NCBI GenBank assembly: GCA_963717195.1
Contig: CAVQVR010000017.1
Coordinates: 71,611 to 135,610 of the forward strand
Direction: 5' to 3'
DNA length: 64,000 nt
Source: JACDAE01 sp963717195
Lineage (GTDB): Bacteria > Chloroflexota > Ktedonobacteria > Ktedonobacterales > Ktedonobacteraceae
The notes under the pieces are model-generated. The model saw nothing but the letters and a program-made list of their open reading frames with translations. It was not told the DNA's origin and made no database searches. Shown here piece after piece: positions 26,647-35,000 of this stretch. The translations under genes and the position numbers were made by a program. Position 1 is the first letter of the stretch; each line of letters starts with the position of its first letter.

Positions 26647-26883
26647 ATACACCTGCCTTGACTTTATACAAAAAACGACTCAACGGGAGCTACCACTATT
26701 TTTGCTTCGTCATGGTTGTTCGCAAGCCCCTTCCTCCAATATACATCTCCTCCTACGTTCTACGATGATACCATATTTTGGCGATGCAAAAATAGTGCGT
26801 TTTTAAGATGCCAATTTTAAGATGCCAGAAAGAACAGGTAGGAGTAAACTGAAACAAAAAACCTTGCACGAAAGGAGCAACCA

Positions 26884-27306
26884 ATGACTGAACAGCAACA
26901 ACAAGCATCGATCAATGATATCCAGCACCTGCATTTTGAGTTATTTCGGCGCATACGATATAACCTCCTGGATGGTGAGCGCGTTGTCAGTGATCTGCTT
27001 GAGTGGCGAAATCTCTGGTATAGCGTGCTTCCGGTGCGCTTTCCATCCTTTTTCCCTTCTTCTGAGAAGAACGAATATCATCCACATGCAGAGTTTGGCA
27101 TGCTGCGCTGTACGCGCTGGAATACCTGGCCCGCCGATACATTGTATATCTGGACAAATGACAATGCGTTACCAATCCTCCGGCAACGCATTGAGGAGCA
27201 CTGGATGCCAAGCGAAATTGACGTAACTATGCCTGATGCGCAAGAAATGAGTTTTGCCAATATCAGGGATGAGGGGGATCGGGTGCTGTTTGTGTGGTGG
27301 GATTAA
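26884..27306 (+). CDS. hypothetical protein, 140 aa
   Basis: A soluble, Trp-rich protein (LEWRNLWYSVLPVRFP, WNTWPADTLYIW, VLFVWWD) with no recognised domain. GAAAGGAGC lies just before the ATG. It stands alone between convergent-neighbour genes. The conserved-looking tryptophans and good ribosome-binding site support coding, but I cannot assign a function. Confidence 0.65.
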   Translation: MTEQQQQASINDIQHLHFELFRRIRYNLLDGERVVSDLLEWRNLWYSVLPVRFPSFFPSSEKNEYHPHAEFGMLRCTRWNTWPADTLYIWTNDNALPILRQRIEEHWMPSEIDVTMPDAQEMSFANIRDEGDRVLFVWWD

Positions 27307-27347
27307 TAGAAACTTTTTTCGCATTGTACCAGGTCAGACTCACAACA

Positions 27348-27959
27348 TCAGGGTTCTACCATGAAACATTGTTCAGCACGTACATTCGTAATTGTTGGCA
27401 CGATTTGTGAGACGAGCGTATCCTGTCCGCTGAAAGTACCAGCGGATCTATACGCTCCGTCCTCCAAAAAAAGTACTTCAATGGTGCAAGTGGTAGTATC
27501 GACGAGCCAGTATTCCTTGATACCTGCATGTGTGTACGCATCTCGTTTGGTTGTACGATCACGTTTTCTGGTACTTGGAGATGCTACCTCGACCACGAGA
27601 TCAGGTGAGCCTACAATGTGCGTTCTCTTCACTTTATCCAATCCTGCATTCAGGATGACAGTAACATCAGGTTCAAACACATTTTTAGGAGATAGTTCAA
27701 CGTCAACAGGGGATACGAATATTTGTCCGAGTCCAGTGTCTTCGATACGAGCTTCCAAATGCCTCAATAGCTTCTGTACGGCTTTCTGATGGGGAATATC
27801 GGGTGCGGGCGTCATAAAAAGCACTCCATCTACAATCTCGTAGCGATGCCCGTCCTCTGGTAGGGTGGCATAAGAGTTGTAGGTCCAGTTTCCTTGTCCC
27901 GGCCCTGGTATCCAATTAGCGGGAGTTATTGTCATATATCTCTCCACATCTATTGTCAT
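27348..27959 (-). CDS. Uma2 (DUF820) family PD-(D/E)xK nuclease-like protein, copy 1
   Basis: 203 residues of the Uma2 family, which has a restriction-endonuclease-like fold and is common in Chloroflexota and cyanobacteria. Visible family features are HRYEIVDGVLFM near residue 38, FEPDVTVIL with the catalytic-type Asp, LVVEVASPSTRKRD with the ExxS/K region, and IKEYWLVD. GGAGGGG precedes the ATG. It is about 70 percent alike, by eye, to the gene at 30691-31296, and the two share the upstream sequence as well, so they are a duplication. The biological role of the family is unknown. Confidence 0.85.
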   Translation of the reverse strand: MTIDVERYMTITPANWIPGPGQGNWTYNSYATLPEDGHRYEIVDGVLFMTPAPDIPHQKAVQKLLRHLEARIEDTGLGQIFVSPVDVELSPKNVFEPDVTVILNAGLDKVKRTHIVGSPDLVVEVASPSTRKRDRTTKRDAYTHAGIKEYWLVDTTTCTIEVLFLEDGAYRSAGTFSGQDTLVSQIVPTITNVRAEQCFMVEP

Positions 27960-28312
27960 TGTTCTGCCCCTCCTTCAGCGCATCATCTACTACTTACAGT
28001 ATAATGATACCATGGAATCGCCGATTATGAGCTAGAAGAGAAGGTGCCAAATCGCTACCTCGTACGTATATGAAATAGCTACCTTTTATTTCCAGGCACG
28101 TCACAGGGCTTGTGAATGATCTGCCCTCCTCAGCGCCTACGGCGCTTCGCAAGCAGGTGGCGAGGAGACCTGAATAGTTACATATCTGCCATATTATTTT
28201 CAGCTATTTTCCAGGCACGTTGCCTGAGGGTTGACACTCTCCACTCCAGGGGGTAGCGTTTAACAAGAGTGGAGAAAATAATCATTCAATCAGGAAGGAG
28301 GAGAGAAGGAAG
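27960..28312. other. intergenic region with a truncated MITE
   Basis: 353 bp between divergent genes. It holds the deleted MITE copy E2; the rest shows no recognised element beyond the ribosome-binding site of the next gene. Confidence 0.5.
28126..28182. mobile_element. MITE copy E2, internally and 5'-deleted
   Basis: Retains CCTCCTCAGCGCCTACGGCG and the right end (CAGGTGGCGAGGAGACCTGA then ATAGTTAC), joined directly so that the central palindrome is gone. The left terminal repeat is also lost. The flanks TGATCTGC (28118-28125) and ATATCTGC (28183-28190) agree in six of eight positions, which may be the remains of the target duplication. Confidence 0.8.
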
Positions 28313-28708
28313 ATGCACGATGAATTGAGCCAACCGATGCAAGTAGAACTCTTTGCCTCGTCGCTGCGTGCCGATGCAACCGACCTTAAAGCCTTTATGG
28401 AGGCACTGGCAAACAAGCTATCTGGTTCTTTACCTGATCATACGCAGGTGACGCGCCACAGCGGCCTCTTCTCGCGCGAGCACCCTGTCAGGGAGATCGC
28501 AATCACGTTGGGTGACTATCAATATCGGATTATACGTGAGCGTCAGGGGTTTCCCGCCACCTCGCGTGCCAAAGTTGTGCGTGGCATTGTGCTTAAGACC
28601 GACGCAATACCTATGGAGCAGTGGATTGAAGAACTGGCGACCAGCCTGGCACAGATATCCATGCAGAGCGAGCAGAGCCGTGCTGCACTGGAACGCTTTC
28701 TTTTATAA
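28313..28708 (+). CDS. hypothetical protein, first gene of the YbjQ-like operon
   Basis: 131 residues, soluble, mixed alpha/beta, no recognised domain. The centre (REIAITLGDYQYRIIRERQGF) and the charged C-terminal helix (IEELATSLAQISMQSEQSR) are compatible with a small folded protein. GGAGGAGAG lies just before the ATG. It is followed after about 55 bp by two YbjQ-like genes on the same strand, so it is probably the first cistron of a three-gene operon. Confidence 0.7.
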   Translation: MHDELSQPMQVELFASSLRADATDLKAFMEALANKLSGSLPDHTQVTRHSGLFSREHPVREIAITLGDYQYRIIRERQGFPATSRAKVVRGIVLKTDAIPMEQWIEELATSLAQISMQSEQSRAALERFLL

Positions 28709-28762
28709 TGGCAAGCATGTTCTATGCTATGTATTGGATACATAAGATTGACGGAGGTGTTT

Positions 28763-29743
28763 ATGCCTTTCTGGCAACGCTCCTCACCTGAGGAAAAAGA
28801 GCGACGGCTCCAGCAACAGCAAGCGGACGAAATCAGTCGTCAGGCGCTGGAGGCGGGCGGATTGCCCACGCGGGCAAGTCAACGCCTGGCCGAAGAGCGG
28901 GCTGCCGGTCATCCACTTTTCACCAGCGACCTGAGCACAAACGAGTTCTTGCTGACGCGTGAGCAGGGCTACCAGCCTTTAAGCCAGGTAATGGGTAGCT
29001 CGATTTATCAGGTTGGTTGGCAATATACGCGCCAGTATACCTGGGATACAAGTTCACAGGAACTGGGCAACGTATCGCAGGCACATCAGCACGCCGCTAC
29101 GCTTGCGCTGGGACGGCTGGAGCAAGAGGCAAAACTCCTGAATGCGCACGGCGTTATTGGGGTACGTTTCTCCTCACGCGGCTATGATTGGGGTAGCAAT
29201 TTAATCGAATATACCGCCATTGGCACCGCTATACGCCTTCCCAATACGCCATTGGGTGCGCGTCCCTTTCTTAGCGACCTTTCCGGACAAGAATTCTGGA
29301 CATTGCTCCAGGCCGGCTACTATCCCACAGGCGTTGTCTTTGGCTACTGCTCATATTATGTTTCGTTAGGAAGCCGTATGACGCAGCGTATACAGGGCTG
29401 GTGGAGCGGTGGTGGCAATAATCAGGAGATCATCCCTTTTTCGCAGGCCATCTACACTGCTCGCCATCTGGCTATGACGCGCGTGAACACGATGGCGCAG
29501 CAGCAGAAAGCTCTGGGGATCGTCGGCATGCATATCGACAACCAGAGGCAGATTATGGAATATGAAACCGAGCAGCCCCCTGCCAAATATCTTGATCTCT
29601 TTGTGCACTTTTCTGTGGTTGGCACTGCGATCACAGCGGTAAAAAAAGACCATATTATTCCCACGCCAAAGCCAACACTTACACTGACCGATCTGCGTCC
29701 TGGACGCTATGGGCAACAGCGTGAATTGACATTTAGAGGATAA
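28763..29743 (+). CDS. tandem YbjQ/heavy-metal-binding-domain protein 1
   Basis: 326 residues from the ATG at 28763, which has GGAGGT six bases upstream. After a charged helical N-terminus (about 1-45) there are two tandem domains resembling the YbjQ/UPF0145 fold. The first (about 48-165) reads FTSDLSTNEFLLTREQGYQP...GVIGVRFSSRGY...EYTAIGTAI. The second (about 172-300) reads FLSDLSGQEFWTLLQAGYYP...VGMHIDNQ...FSVVGTAI. Each ends with the GTAI strand. YbjQ-like pentamers are proposed to bind metal or ligands, but function is not established. It is paralogous to the next gene. Confidence 0.78.
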   Translation: MPFWQRSSPEEKERRLQQQQADEISRQALEAGGLPTRASQRLAEERAAGHPLFTSDLSTNEFLLTREQGYQPLSQVMGSSIYQVGWQYTRQYTWDTSSQELGNVSQAHQHAATLALGRLEQEAKLLNAHGVIGVRFSSRGYDWGSNLIEYTAIGTAIRLPNTPLGARPFLSDLSGQEFWTLLQAGYYPTGVVFGYCSYYVSLGSRMTQRIQGWWSGGGNNQEIIPFSQAIYTARHLAMTRVNTMAQQQKALGIVGMHIDNQRQIMEYETEQPPAKYLDLFVHFSVVGTAITAVKKDHIIPTPKPTLTLTDLRPGRYGQQRELTFRG

Positions 29744-29777
29744 ATCATTTAGCTATAGAAGGTAAGGAGCACCCGTT

Positions 29778-30590
29778 ATGTCTCAATCAAATAGTGACCT
29801 GCCTGTACACGCGCGTGAGCGTCTCTCAGCCATGCGTAATGATGCCACCCATAAGGGACTTTTCACCAGCGATCTTAGCGTGAACGAATTTCTCTTAGTA
29901 CGCGAGGCAGGTTTTGACCCGGTTGGCCTTGTCGTGGGAAGTTCCATCTATCACATTGGCTATCAATGGGCCAGTTGGAGCCAGAATCAAGAGATGACAG
30001 TGCTCACACAGGCGATGTATCATGCACGCGAGCTTGCTATGACACGTATGGAGGAAGAGGCGGACGCGCTGGGAGCTGACGGTATCGTTGGTGTGCGACT
30101 TGAGGTAACACGTCACGAGTGGGGAGAATCGCTCGCCGAATTTGTCGCCATTGGTACAGCCATTCGTGCACGTAGCGGTCAACACTTTCGCAATGCACAT
30201 AATATGCCCTTCACTTCAGATCTTTCGGGGCAGGATTTCTGGACGCTGTTACGTGCGGGGTATCGACCGGTTGGAATGGTTATGGGCAACTGTGTCTATC
30301 ACGTCTCGCGGCAGGGTCTTGGGCAGTGGATGAACCGTATGGGCCGTAATGTCGAAATGACCAACTATACCCAGGCGCTGTACGATGCACGTGAGCTGTC
30401 CATGGAACGTATGCAATCTGAAGCTGTCTCTTTGCAGGCTCAGGGAGTTGTCGGGGCGCAGATCGTCGAGCGCAATCATGGCTGGGGTTCGCACGTCATC
30501 GAGTTCTTTGCTGTCGGTACCGCCGTCATCAGCATCTCCGATGACCACGAAATCGCAACGCCTTCGCTCTCGCTACTGCTTAACGATTAA
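29778..30590 (+). CDS. tandem YbjQ/heavy-metal-binding-domain protein 2
   Basis: 270 residues, again with two YbjQ-like repeats (about 25-130 and 140-255). They begin FTSDLSVNEFLLVREAGFDP and FTSDLSGQDFWTLLRAGYRP, and close with GTAIRARS and GTAVISIS. Conserved turns GSSIYHIGYQW and GNCVYHVS sit at equal positions in each repeat. It is 34 bp after its paralogue and clearly arose by duplication of a two-domain unit. GTAAGGAGC precedes the ATG. A type A palindrome starts four bases after the stop. Confidence 0.8.
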   Translation: MSQSNSDLPVHARERLSAMRNDATHKGLFTSDLSVNEFLLVREAGFDPVGLVVGSSIYHIGYQWASWSQNQEMTVLTQAMYHARELAMTRMEEEADALGADGIVGVRLEVTRHEWGESLAEFVAIGTAIRARSGQHFRNAHNMPFTSDLSGQDFWTLLRAGYRPVGMVMGNCVYHVSRQGLGQWMNRMGRNVEMTNYTQALYDARELSMERMQSEAVSLQAQGVVGAQIVERNHGWGSHVIEFFAVGTAVISISDDHEIATPSLSLLLND

Positions 30591-30593
30591 GCC

Positions 30594-30676
30594 GTAGGGG
30601 CCGCGTTTACGTCGCCCAGGTGCGTCTGGCATGATTAATGTATCAGACACCCCTGGGCGACGTAAACGCGGCCCCA
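30594..30676. repeat. GTAGGGGC palindrome, type A
   Basis: Left arm GTAGGGGCCGCGTTTACGTC and onward to gcccaggtg; right arm is its complement from 30644, with a small bulge. Where it differs from the copy at 3607 (GTCGCC for GCCGCC), both arms have changed together. Confidence 0.9.
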
Positions 30677-30690
30677 GCAATCAAGGGTTC

Positions 30691-31296
30691 CTACACAAAA
30701 AACTGCTTGACAGGAACCTCAGCAATCGTAGGTACCACTTGTGAGATAAGCGTATCATCTCCACAAAAGCTGCCCAAAGAGGAATATGTGGAATTCTGCA
30801 ATGACAATGCCTCAATAGTCTCCAGTATTGGATCAACGAGCCAGTATTCTGTTACTCCGGCAAGGGCATAAGCTTTGCGTTTGGTCGTCTGATCAAGCTT
30901 TACGGTCCGGGGTGATGCTACCTCAATTACCAGATCAGGAGCACCGACGATATGTGTCGTTGTAACTCTATCAAGTCTTGCATTCAGGACAACTGCGACA
31001 TCAGGCTGGAAGACCTTTTTAGGTGTCAATTCTACATCAATGGGAGACAAGAATACTTTTCCTATTCCTGCATTTTTGACATGGATTATCAGATAATAGG
31101 AAAACTGTAATACAGCATTTTGATGGGGAATACCAGGGGCAGGCGTCATATCCAACAACACTCCATCTACAATCTCATAGCGATGCCCATCTTCTGGTAG
31201 GGCGGCATAATAATCGTAGGTCCAGTTGCCTTGCCCAGGTCCTGGCACCCAATCTGCGGGAGTTAGCATGGTCTGTCTCTCCACGTCTATCGTCAT
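30691..31296 (-). CDS. Uma2 (DUF820) family PD-(D/E)xK nuclease-like protein, copy 2
   Basis: 201 residues, paralogue of the gene at 27348-27959. The same family blocks are present: HRYEIVDGVLLDMTPAPG, FQPDVAVVL, LVIEVASPRTVKLDQTTKR and VTEYWLVD. The conserved start MTIDVER and the shared upstream bases (agcgcatcatctactactta) show that promoter and gene were duplicated together. The two copies bracket the YbjQ-like operon in the same orientation. Confidence 0.85.
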   Translation of the reverse strand: MTIDVERQTMLTPADWVPGPGQGNWTYDYYAALPEDGHRYEIVDGVLLDMTPAPGIPHQNAVLQFSYYLIIHVKNAGIGKVFLSPIDVELTPKKVFQPDVAVVLNARLDRVTTTHIVGAPDLVIEVASPRTVKLDQTTKRKAYALAGVTEYWLVDPILETIEALSLQNSTYSSLGSFCGDDTLISQVVPTIAEVPVKQFFV

Positions 31297-31665
31297 TGTT
31301 CGACCCCTCCTTTAGCGCATCATCTACTACTTATATGTTAATGATAACACAAAGAATCGATAGCACGGGCTTGTAAACGGTGCCCCACAGTTGAGGTCAA
31401 CTGTAGGGGTGCCGTTTACAAGCCCGTGTGGGTCGTGTGGATGCTCACTATTTCTGTGACCTTTTCCCTTCCTGTAACGATTACAATAATAAGAGTAGCA
31501 ATTGGCCTGCTTGCCCGCCCTCGCATTTCTCATTCTCAATATGCCGATATATATGTCTATTGATCTGGTACAATTGATTTAATGAGGCGAAAATCGATGA
31601 GAGACGTGATATAATAGGGGCCATATTAGGACGATTAGTGCACGGCGGAGAGAGGTAGAGCACTT
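31297..31665. other. intergenic region upstream of ffh
   Basis: 369 bp with the type B palindrome at 31364-31428. A TATAAT-like box at about 31610 is the best -10 candidate for ffh but lacks a good -35. An RNA such as 4.5S/SRP RNA was looked for and not recognised. Confidence 0.45.
31364..31428. repeat. GTAGGGGC palindrome, type B
   Basis: Arms CACGGGCTTGTAAACGGTGC and its complement, about 31 bp, meeting at a 2-nt centre (ACAGTTGA/TCAACTGT), so nearly loopless. The GTAGGGGTGCCGTTTAC block relates it to type A. Confidence 0.88.
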
Positions 31666-33129
31666 ATGGCAATGTTCGAGAGTTTATCGAAGCGTCTGGA
31701 AGGCATATTTAGTAATTTAGATGGACAGGGAAAGCTAACTGAAGAGGATGTCAATGCGGCACTGCGCGAGGTGCGTATTGCGCTGATCGAAGCTGACGTA
31801 AATCTGAAGGTAGCGCGTCAGTTTGTCGAGCGCGTCAAGCAGAAGGCGATAGGCACGAACGTGGCGGGGAGCCTTTCTCCGGCGCAGCAGGTTCTGTCGA
31901 TTGTAAATGAAGAGCTGGTTGAGGTGCTTGGCGGGACCGATGGGAAGAATACGCTCGATCTCGGTGGTAGTCCCCCCAATGTGATTATGCTGGTTGGTTT
32001 GCAGGGCTCCGGTAAAACGACGACGGCGGCAAAATTGGCAAATTACTTGCGCAAGCAGGGGCAACGTCCCTTGCTGGTGGCGGCTGATATGTATCGTCCC
32101 GCCGCTGTCAATCAGCTCAAGACGCTGGGCAAGCAGTTGACGATTCCGGTCTACTCCGAGCCGATGGGGGCCGACCCCGTCGATATCACTGTACGTTCGC
32201 TTGAATATGCACGTGAGCAGGCTAGCACGGTTGTTATTCTCGACACCGCTGGCCGCTTGAATATTGATGAGCGCATGATGAACGAGGTCATTAATATTCG
32301 CAAGCGTGTGCAGCCGCGCGAGGTCTTGCTGGTAGCAGATGCAATGACCGGGCAGGAAGCGGTACGCGTGGCTGGTGACTTCAATCAGGCCGTCTCATTA
32401 ACCGGTATGATTCTGACTAAGATGGATGGTGATGCGAGAGGTGGCGCGGCGCTGTCGATCCGTTCGGTAACGGGCGTTCCAATCAAGTTCATGGGTGTGG
32501 GTGAAAAGACCGATGCGTTGGAGCCGTTTTATCCTGATCGCCTGGCTTCACGTATTCTGGGTATGGGTGATGTGCTCTCTCTGATCGAGCGAGCGCAGGA
32601 AAGCATCGACGAGGAAGAGGCGCTCAAGGCGCAGGCCAAGCTGCAACAGGGCAAATTCGACTTTGAGGATTTTCTCAATTCGATGCGCCAGTTGAAGCGT
32701 ATGGGGCCATTGCGCCAGGTGATGGAGATGCTGCCTGGTTTCAATAAGCTGGCAGCGACTCCTGAGATGGAAGAGGCTCTAGAGGGCGATCAACTAAAAT
32801 ATGTAGAGGCCATGATTCTCTCAATGACGCGAGAGGAAAGGCGCAATCCTGACATTATTAATGGTAGTAGACGTAGGCGTATCGCCGGAGGTAGTGGAAC
32901 AAGTGTCGAGGAAGTCAATCAACTGATCAAGCAGTTCGGCGAGATGCGTACAATGATTCGCCAGATGAGTTCTGGAAAAGGTCCATGGGCTCAGTTGGCA
33001 CGTGAATATGGTGGTGGTGAGGGTATACCTGGCCTGCCTGCTGCGCCTCGCAAAGGCGGAGGCAAGAAAACGGGCAAGGCCGCACGCAAAGAAAAACGTA
33101 AACATAAGGCGAAAAGCGGAAGGAGATAA
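31666..33129 (+). CDS. ffh: signal recognition particle protein Ffh
   Basis: 487 residues, slightly longer than typical Ffh. The N domain is at about 1-90. The G domain has P-loop GLQGSGKTTTAAKL (111-124), DTAGR (about 194), and TKMDGDARGG (about 251-260). The methionine-rich M domain with the RNA-binding helix-loop-helix (RRRRIAGGSGTSVEEVNQLI) ends in a Lys/Arg-rich tail. It targets ribosomes making membrane proteins to FtsY. The L,D-transpeptidase gene starts 6 bp after the stop, so they are co-transcribed. Confidence 0.97.
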   Translation: MAMFESLSKRLEGIFSNLDGQGKLTEEDVNAALREVRIALIEADVNLKVARQFVERVKQKAIGTNVAGSLSPAQQVLSIVNEELVEVLGGTDGKNTLDLGGSPPNVIMLVGLQGSGKTTTAAKLANYLRKQGQRPLLVAADMYRPAAVNQLKTLGKQLTIPVYSEPMGADPVDITVRSLEYAREQASTVVILDTAGRLNIDERMMNEVINIRKRVQPREVLLVADAMTGQEAVRVAGDFNQAVSLTGMILTKMDGDARGGAALSIRSVTGVPIKFMGVGEKTDALEPFYPDRLASRILGMGDVLSLIERAQESIDEEEALKAQAKLQQGKFDFEDFLNSMRQLKRMGPLRQVMEMLPGFNKLAATPEMEEALEGDQLKYVEAMILSMTREERRNPDIINGSRRRRIAGGSGTSVEEVNQLIKQFGEMRTMIRQMSSGKGPWAQLAREYGGGEGIPGLPAAPRKGGGKKTGKAARKEKRKHKAKSGRR

Positions 33130-33135
33130 CCTTCA

Positions 33136-34836
33136 ATGCGTACACCACGCGTCGGTAGCCTGCGTCCAGGGGCGCAGGTCTTGCTGACTGTCCTGTTCCT
33201 CGGCACACTACTCTTAACCAGTGGCTGCGGTGCAAATCCGCAGATACAACAACAGGCCAGCCAGAACCAGACAAAACTTAATACTTTATTGCAACGGGCG
33301 CAATCGATTGGCGTCCCTGTTTCACTCCTACAATCGATTATAAAACAAAAACAACAATTAGCAAGCACACAAGCGCCTTCTAATCCTTTCGATAGTACGG
33401 CGGCGAACAATTATTATCGAAATATTGGCACACGCTATGGGCAATTAGCGACGCAGACGCAGAGCATTATTGATACGACAACTACGCAGGACCAGACCAG
33501 GGCGCAGTATACCGTAGATAGCTTCAGTGAATCAATCTCACAGGCGCGTGCTCAAAAACTTCCTGTACAGTACTTTACGCAGCAACTCAATACGCTACAG
33601 GCCTCATTATCTACTGCTCAATATCCTAAAGATTATACTGCTGTAAGCACGAAGGTACAGGATTTAAGCCAGGCGCTTACTTTGATGGGGGCGACGAATA
33701 GTCAATTAAAAACTTTCAAAACGACGATTAGCCAGATGCAGGCTGCGAACCTGGACGTAACGGCGATGAACATGCAGTACCAGAATGATCAGCAGCAGTT
33801 TACAACTGGCGAGACCGTATCTACGTTCCAGAAACTGGGAATGTTGATCAACGCTCAGTATCTTCAGGCAGTGGTCAGCACCAATCTGGCCTTGCCTTAT
33901 GTTGTTAGTGCCAAACTGAGTGATATTTCGAGCAAAGTCCAGTTTCTGAAGACTAATGGTATTGATACAACTACTTACCAACAATCGCTTGATACGGACA
34001 AAGCAGCCGCACGTAAGATCAAAAACGTGCAACAATACATTCAATTTTCCAAACAAGTAGATGCAGATATAGCCTCGATGCAGACTGATCTCGTAACCGG
34101 TGAGGCAAATGCTGTGTTGCAGCAGTTCCATAGAGAGGCCGATGCCTGGAGTAAGTTGCACATGTACCATGACAAGTATGATGGCAAGAACTATTCCATG
34201 GATGCGGCTTATCAGGAGGTTGGCGTCGGTTCAAATCTCGACGAGGAATTGACCTGGAATTACTCGGTTAGCGATTTCCAGAGCTTTATTGAGACGGTCA
34301 ATGATGAGCTCTTCAACCTGCATATGTTCGAGGCTAATTATAGCGATAAAACGCCTTACACGAAGGTGCATGCGACCGATATCCAGTTGCTTGATCACTA
34401 TAAATTGCAGAAGGGACAGGTTATCGTCGTTTCAACATCTGAGCAGGCACTGCGTCTCTATCAGGATGGGAAACTGGTAACGTCTTTCCAGGTAACAACG
34501 GGACGTGCGGAACTGCCTGCACTTGCTGGCGAGTGGACCGTGCAAAATCGCCAATCGCCGACCGAATTCACGTCTCCTGATCCTCCAGGATCGCCCTACT
34601 GGTATCCACCCACGCATATCAATTATGCAATTCTGTACCATCACGGTGGTTACTTCCTGCATGATTCGTGGTGGCGTCTAGACTACGGTCCTGGTACGCA
34701 ATTTCCACATGTGGATTCAGGTGGCGATGCATTCTATTCAAATGATGGCAGTCATGGTTGCGTGAATTTGCCAGAGGATAAGGCGGCGTGGCTCTATGCC
34801 CATACAGATTTCAATACCACGATCATCATTTATTAG
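33136..34836 (+). CDS. L,D-transpeptidase (YkuD) lipoprotein
   Basis: 566 residues. The signal peptide ends in a lipobox, LTSGC, with the lipidated cysteine at 31. Residues about 40-340 are alpha-helical and Gln-rich with repeated coiled-coil-like segments. The C-terminal YkuD domain (about 420-566) ends with the catalytic motif SHGCVNLP, cysteine 542, and an upstream HHGGYFLHDS histidine. It would make 3-3 peptidoglycan cross-links or anchor proteins at the cell surface. GGAAGGAG, within the end of ffh, serves as its ribosome-binding site. Confidence 0.9.
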   Translation: MRTPRVGSLRPGAQVLLTVLFLGTLLLTSGCGANPQIQQQASQNQTKLNTLLQRAQSIGVPVSLLQSIIKQKQQLASTQAPSNPFDSTAANNYYRNIGTRYGQLATQTQSIIDTTTTQDQTRAQYTVDSFSESISQARAQKLPVQYFTQQLNTLQASLSTAQYPKDYTAVSTKVQDLSQALTLMGATNSQLKTFKTTISQMQAANLDVTAMNMQYQNDQQQFTTGETVSTFQKLGMLINAQYLQAVVSTNLALPYVVSAKLSDISSKVQFLKTNGIDTTTYQQSLDTDKAAARKIKNVQQYIQFSKQVDADIASMQTDLVTGEANAVLQQFHREADAWSKLHMYHDKYDGKNYSMDAAYQEVGVGSNLDEELTWNYSVSDFQSFIETVNDELFNLHMFEANYSDKTPYTKVHATDIQLLDHYKLQKGQVIVVSTSEQALRLYQDGKLVTSFQVTTGRAELPALAGEWTVQNRQSPTEFTSPDPPGSPYWYPPTHINYAILYHHGGYFLHDSWWRLDYGPGTQFPHVDSGGDAFYSNDGSHGCVNLPEDKAAWLYAHTDFNTTIIIY

Positions 34837-34840
34837 GGTC

Positions 34841-34963
34841 GAAGAATGATGGTTCCCTGGGTAGGAGCGTGTGCTTGCCACCGCCCGGCCTGGGGGAACA
34901 GTGATTCCGTTGGGAACCGGGCGGTGGCAAGCACACGCTCCTACCCGGGAACCATCATTCTTC
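34841..34963. repeat. GTAGGAGC palindrome, type C
   Basis: Very long arms (about 47 bp, start GAAGAATGATGGTTCCC) with a 29-nt loop, beginning five bases after the stop of the transpeptidase gene. The inner part (GTGCTTGCCACCGCCC) equals that of the copy at 8007. It separates convergent genes and probably ends both transcripts. Confidence 0.92.
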
Positions 34964-35000
34964 CCCTCATAAATATGAGCTCTTCCTTTTTATCAGAACA

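Noticed and set aside
31297..31665. SRP (4.5S/6S-like) RNA next to ffh
   Set aside because: No GGAA-tetraloop helix 8 signature was found; the only strong fold is the type B palindrome.
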